Source of the DNA: Liolophura sinensis
Lineage: Eukaryota > Mollusca > Polyplacophora > Chitonida > Chitonidae
DNA: 60,000 nucleotides
Reading direction: 5' to 3'
Assembly: GCF_032854445.1 (NCBI RefSeq)
Contig: NC_088305.1
Span: 5,957,606-6,017,605, forward strand
The first letter of the stretch is position 1, and every line of letters starts with the position of its first letter. Under the pieces are notes generated by a model. The model did not search any database, was not told the DNA's origin, and saw nothing but the letters and a program-made list of their open reading frames with translations. This document shows positions 55,340 through 60,000 of the stretch, piece by piece. The translations under genes and the position numbers were made by a program.

Positions 55340-57560
55340 TCTAATAAGAGAATCATAGTGGTAAACATCTACGGTGTTGTTTTGGTGTCCGTGGATCAGA
55401 CTTGGTTGAGTACTATACAGACATAATCAGGAATATATGGCCTACCTGATTGCAATACCTTTCTGTTTTTTTTTTCTTATCTGATAAATTTGAGGTACGT
55501 ACTGTTATAGGCTAAGCATTGTATGACTGCTGTTGAGGACGGTTGCGAGATATGTTGCAGCTGTATATAGCGTGTATGCCGTCCTAGCCTGGATTTCTTA
55601 CAGATTTTGTCCACAGTTATACCTATCTGATGATCAAATACAGCTGACGACAGAATTTGACAGAATTTGACAACGTCTAGTTCGCATCTGGTTAACATTC
55701 GTCACCAAGGATACTGGACAAAAGGAAATACTCATGATACTAAACTAGTATATTGATACTGTACATAACTCGTACATTGTCAAACTCCAATGACAGTCTA
55801 CATATCCACACAACAAAAACTGATATACATATACATGTTAAAATAAAAACGGCTAATTGACCATTCTAGTAGACATGTCTTATGTTTTCTACAAAACACC
55901 AATTTTCTGGAGAAAACTTTGGAAATGATTTACTGAGAACGTCAGTGTTATAAAAAGGATACCAGCCTATGTTTTAACCAAAAACTTATGTGTATATAGC
56001 CCCACCATGTAGGTGTAACGTGTTTATGGATAAGACGTCTGCGTTCAAATGAAAACAGCAAAGCGTTTGCTCATCAATGCGTGTGTTTTTTATAAATACA
56101 TGTCAGGCGTCGTTAATCTTTGTGGTGTAGACCTACGCGTACCGACAGTTTTCGTACGTCTTTGTTTATACTCCCCTCACCAACTATTACAACAAGAGGT
56201 TACGGCTTACGATGAAACGGGCGTTTTCCTTGGTCATTCTGGATTAGCTATGTTAATCAGCTATCTCTGTCAAATTTATGAGCTCTTTCAGCAGAACCAT
56301 GTAAGTGGAAGGCCATTGGCTGTCTGCAAGAGGAGCGATCAACTGCAGACACCTTTACAGGAAGACTATTGATCAGAGCACAAGGAAACGTATGACTTCC
56401 TCAGGTGAAAGAACATGTCGGCACTTTTTAAGCATGTTCTCGCCACGATATGACCGAAGTACTGCCGATGTGTCATTAAACCATAACCATTCATTTATTC
56501 ATTACAAATACCGCTTATAGAAGTTCAGAAAAGTATTAACGGGAATAGCGGGAATAAATTCATACGGGTTAAAAAAAAGTGTCCATATCATATATATATA
56601 TAAAGTGGGAATCGGGTGATGTTGCGCGAGACAAACCTACAGAATTCATGTAGTATCAATCACTTGGGAAAATTCGAGAGAAGAACATAGCTTGAATAGA
56701 ACTGGTTCTGTCCCTGACAAAAGTACGCCTACATACTTACAGCCCATTACCGTCTATCACCACTTAAACACGTCATACAGCGGACCATGACGAAGAGATT
56801 AAGGTAGGGCCTACTCACTATTCTGTCGATAAGACACACAAAGCGCAGGTTCAAAACCGGTCTTGGCCAGGGAATTTAAAGTTCACCCGCTTCCAATATG
56901 CACGTGGCCTTAGTGGAAGAAAGCCATCGAAGCTGTTCTGTTGCTATTTGCGCTGTATATCGTTCATTTAAAGTCACGTGTCTTCCATCAACAAGATGTG
57001 CATATCAGTACGTTACACGTAAGAAAGTTCGTCAGTAACTTGAAAAGGGTTAGTAGTTTGCACCGGTAACTCTGGTTTCTTTAAGATCTATGAACGATCG
57101 GTCAGTCAATCAGTCAATGGTCCTTCGTATTTGAATGATTTTGTGATAGTCTATGCATATATTTCTTAACCATAAAACATAGCTTACAGATTCAAAATGT
57201 CAAAAAGGTATACTTTGTGATCAATATTGATGAAAAGATAAAATATACTATTTTTATTTCTATGCGGAAGAAGAATACGAAGTAAAAATTACCGTGAGTT
57301 AGCACTTCATCAACTGAAGCTCATTAATTGCCGAAGTACATGTACGTGGACTTCACATGGAAAATAGAGGATGTGTTTCCTTTAATTAAACCACGATCAC
57401 TTAGGATAAAATCTACGTGGGGATAATTAAGAAAAATGCACTAAAATACGCCTGTCTGGTAAAGCCTAGCAATAAATTAAAGATGCATGAGGTTAAACCT
57501 GTGCGAGAGCTGAAACGTGCACAAAATACATCAATATTTTCCAAAAACACAAAACAAGTT
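55340..57560. other. Intergenic, no gene recognised
   Basis: A 107-codon plus-strand frame at 56049-56372 has no recognisable domain. A B-box-like GCAGGTTCAAAACC near 56845 hints at another decayed SINE. Nothing else was supported. Confidence 0.35.
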
Positions 57561-57565
57561 GAACG

Positions 57566-57810
57566 TGGGACTCCGTGGCCGAGGTGGTTAGCGATTGGCG
57601 CAATGACTCGGCAACCTCTCATCAACCTCATTCCAACTCATGCTGGCTTCCTCTCCAGCCATACGTAGAAAGGTTTTCGAGCAACTTGCGGGTGGTCGTG
57701 GGTTTCACCCGGGTTCTGCCAGATTTCCTCACACCATAATACTGGTCGCCGTGGTACAAGTGAAATGTTCTTGAATATGGCGTAAAACACCAACCAAACC
57801 AACTGAATGC
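57566..57810 (+). mobile_element. SINE, main family, diverged
   Basis: Head GGGACTCCGTGGCCGAGGTG and GTTAGCG; body CATGCTGGCTTCCTCTCCAG and GTCGTGGGTTTCACCCGGGT; tail GTAAAACACCAACCAAACCA. Confidence 0.85.
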
Positions 57811-57994
57811 GGTCCAGGGTTCACGGTTACGTCGTCGGAACGTTATTTTAATAAATCTTTAACATTTGAGGAAAAGTGAGGTCAGTTCATAAGTTACAAA
57901 GTACCACATTTTGTATGAAATCTTTAATACAGGAGCACAAATTGAGAATGTGACAACGGTATTTACGTTACCAAAGAATTTTAAACAAGCAGAG

Positions 57995-58266
57995 ATTTAT
58001 TTATTTATTTATTTCATTGGTGTTTTACGCCGTACTCAAGAGTTTTTCACTTATACGACGGCGGCCAGCATTATGGTAGGTGGAAACCAGGCACAGCCCG
58101 GGGGAAACCCACGACCATCCGCAGGTTGCTGTCAGAACTTCCCACGTACAGCCGGAGAGGAAGCCAGCATGAGCTGGACTTGAACTCACAGCGACCGCAT
58201 TGGCGAGAGACTCCTGGGCCATTACGCTGCGCTAGCGCGCTAACCAACTGAGCCACGGAGGCCCCT
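57995..58266 (-). mobile_element. Full-length SINE, main family
   Basis: Tail TTTATTTATTTATTTCATTG, GTTTTACGCCGTACTCAAGA, body GGGGGAAACCCACGACCATC and head CTAGCGCGCTAACCAACTGA followed by GCCACGGAGGCCCC. Very close to the copy at 53063 in the opposite orientation. Confidence 0.92.
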
Positions 58267-58559
58267 AACAAGCAGAGGAGAGAGGGATTGCGATGCTAAT
58301 ATATATGAGTCCCAACAGACAGTATATTTGTATGAATTTGTGACGCAGGAGCACACAGGCAGTTTATGTTACCAAGTTAATTACAATAGAAGATTTATTT
58401 GTATAAAATTTAAACAGACCAGAAAACATACTGAGAGAAATTGAGATACTCGTATGTACTTTACATCAGAACACATGTTTGTACGAAATCTTTAACAAAC
58501 GAACTCAGGGGAATGTTCTTGTAATAGTACATATGTGCGTTGTGTTAGAATTTAACTGA

Positions 58560-59990
58560 AAGCTTACAGCATAGAGAGTAAAACCGAAGCGACGGCGACA
58601 GTGGGATAGACTTACAGCATAATTAGAGAGTAAAACAAGAGCAGTGACGACAGTGGGATAGATTTACTGCATAATTAGAGAGTAAAACAAGAGCAGTGAG
58701 GACAGTGGGATAGACTTACAGCATAATTAGAGAGAAAACCAGAGCAGCGACGACAGTGGGATAGACTTACAGCATAATTAGAGAGTAAAACCGAAGCGAC
58801 GGCGACAGTGGGATAGATTTACAGTATAATGAGAGAGTAAACCAAGAGCAGTTACGACAGTAGAATAGACTTACACCATAATTATAGAGTAAAACAAGAG
58901 CAGTGACGACAGTGGGATAGACTTACAGCATAATTAGAGAGTAAAACAAGAGCAGCGTCGAGAATGGGATAGATTTACTGCATAATTAGAGAGTAAAACA
59001 AGAGCAGTGACGACAGTGGGATAGACCTACAGCATAATTAGAGAGGAAAACAAGAGCAGTGACGACAGTATGATAGACTTACAGCATAATTAGAGAGTAA
59101 AACAAGAGCAGCGTCGACAGTGGGATAGACTTACAGCATAATTAGAGAGTAAAACAAGAGCAGTGACGACAGTGGGATAGACTTACAGCATAATTAGAGA
59201 GTAAAACAAGAGCAGTAACGACAGTAGGATAGACTTACAGCATAATTAGAGAGTAAAACAAGAGCAGCGACGACAGTGGGATAGACTTACAGCATAATTA
59301 GAGAGTAAACCAGAGCAGTGACGGCAGTGACGACAGTGGGATAGACTTACAGCATAATTAGAGAGTAAAACAAGAGCAGTGACGACAGTGGGATAGACTT
59401 ACAGCATAATTAGAGAGTAAAACAAGAGCAGTGACGACAGTGGGATAGACTTACAGCATAATTAGAGAGTAAAACAAGAGCAGTAACGACAGTGGGATAG
59501 ACTTACAGCATAATTAGAGAGTAAAACAAGAGCAGCGTCGACAGTGGGATAGACTTACAGCATAATTAGAGAGTAAAACAAGAGCAGTGACGACAGTGGG
59601 ATAGACTTACAGCATAATTAGAGAGTAAAACAAGAGCAGTGACGACAGTGGGATAGACTTACAGCATAATTAGAGAGTAAAACAAGAGCAGTGACGACAG
59701 TAGGATAGACTTACAGCATAATTAGAGAGTAAACCAGAGCAGTGACGACAGTGGGATAGACTTACAGCATAATTAGAGAGTAAAACAAGAGCAGTGACGA
59801 CAGTGGGATAGACATACAGCATAATTAGAGAGTAAAACAAGAGCAGCCACGACAGTGTGGTAGGCCGTGGACTTACAGCACAGACAGTAAGCCCAGAGCA
59901 GCGACGACAGCGTGGTAGGCCCTGGATTTACAGCACAGATAGTAAGCCCAGAGCAGCGACGACATAGTAATAATCGATGACGCGTAACCG
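58560..59990. repeat. 52-bp tandem repeat, about 25 copies, ending in the dispersed element
   Basis: ACTTACAGCATAATTAGAGA plus GTAAAACAAGAGCAGTGACG plus ACAGTGGGATAG recurs every 52 bases (59345 to 59397, for example). Early units (58560-58610) and the last two (59872-59970) are diverged. The final unit runs into GATGACGCGTAACCGGTGAA at the window end, the body of the dispersed element. The array is therefore an expansion of that element's head. Confidence 0.92.
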
Positions 59991-60000
59991 GTGAAATACA

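Overview
The window looks like nuclear DNA from an invertebrate animal. It has split genes with GT-AG introns, TATA-type promoters, about twenty tRNA-derived SINE copies, a decayed LINE and many minisatellites. The SINE head, body and AAATAAAT-type tail resemble those I associate with molluscs, so a mollusc or another lophotrochozoan is my best guess. That is an inference from general knowledge, not a database match.

The one gene that can be followed almost end to end is a carnosine synthase (CARNS1/ATPGD1-type ATP-grasp ligase) on the minus strand. Seven coding exons (43477-43406, 41806-41012, 35207-35006, 16998-16916, 15756-15525, 13741-13479, 12793-11558) join in phase at GT...AG sites. 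They give about 960 residues, close to the long vertebrate form. A TATA box (43957-43951) and a short non-coding first exon ending at 43872 are predicted upstream. The gene covers about 32 kb, nearly all of it intron.

At the left edge is the first coding exon of a second minus-strand gene (1252-1103). It encodes an EF-hand protein and has its own TATA-like box; the rest of that gene runs off the window or lies in exons I could not see.

Repeats make up most of the rest. The largest is an 11-kb array of about 243 copies of a 45-bp unit (about 23.38-34.30 kb). It lies in the 18-kb carnosine synthase intron and contains 2.4-3.1-kb higher-order duplications. Smaller arrays are: 99 bp (5.6-6.3 kb), 50 bp (9.7-10.6 kb), 21 bp (11.41-11.58 kb, overlapping the carnosine synthase stop codon), 48 bp (14.5-15.4 kb), 100 bp (16.62-16.92 kb, duplicating a splice donor), 17 bp (17.87-18.29 kb), 32/129 bp (19.9-20.9 kb) and 52 bp (58.56-59.9 kb). 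The 48-bp and 52-bp arrays are the same sequence on opposite strands. They also match the head of a dispersed element present in about ten places, so one mobile family seems to give rise to arrays.

Layout: 0-1.4 kb EF-hand gene 5' end; 1.4-11.4 kb intergenic repeats; 11.4-44 kb carnosine synthase with repeat-filled introns; 44-60 kb upstream intergenic DNA with SINEs, hairpin-forming and simple repeats, and no gene I could recognise.
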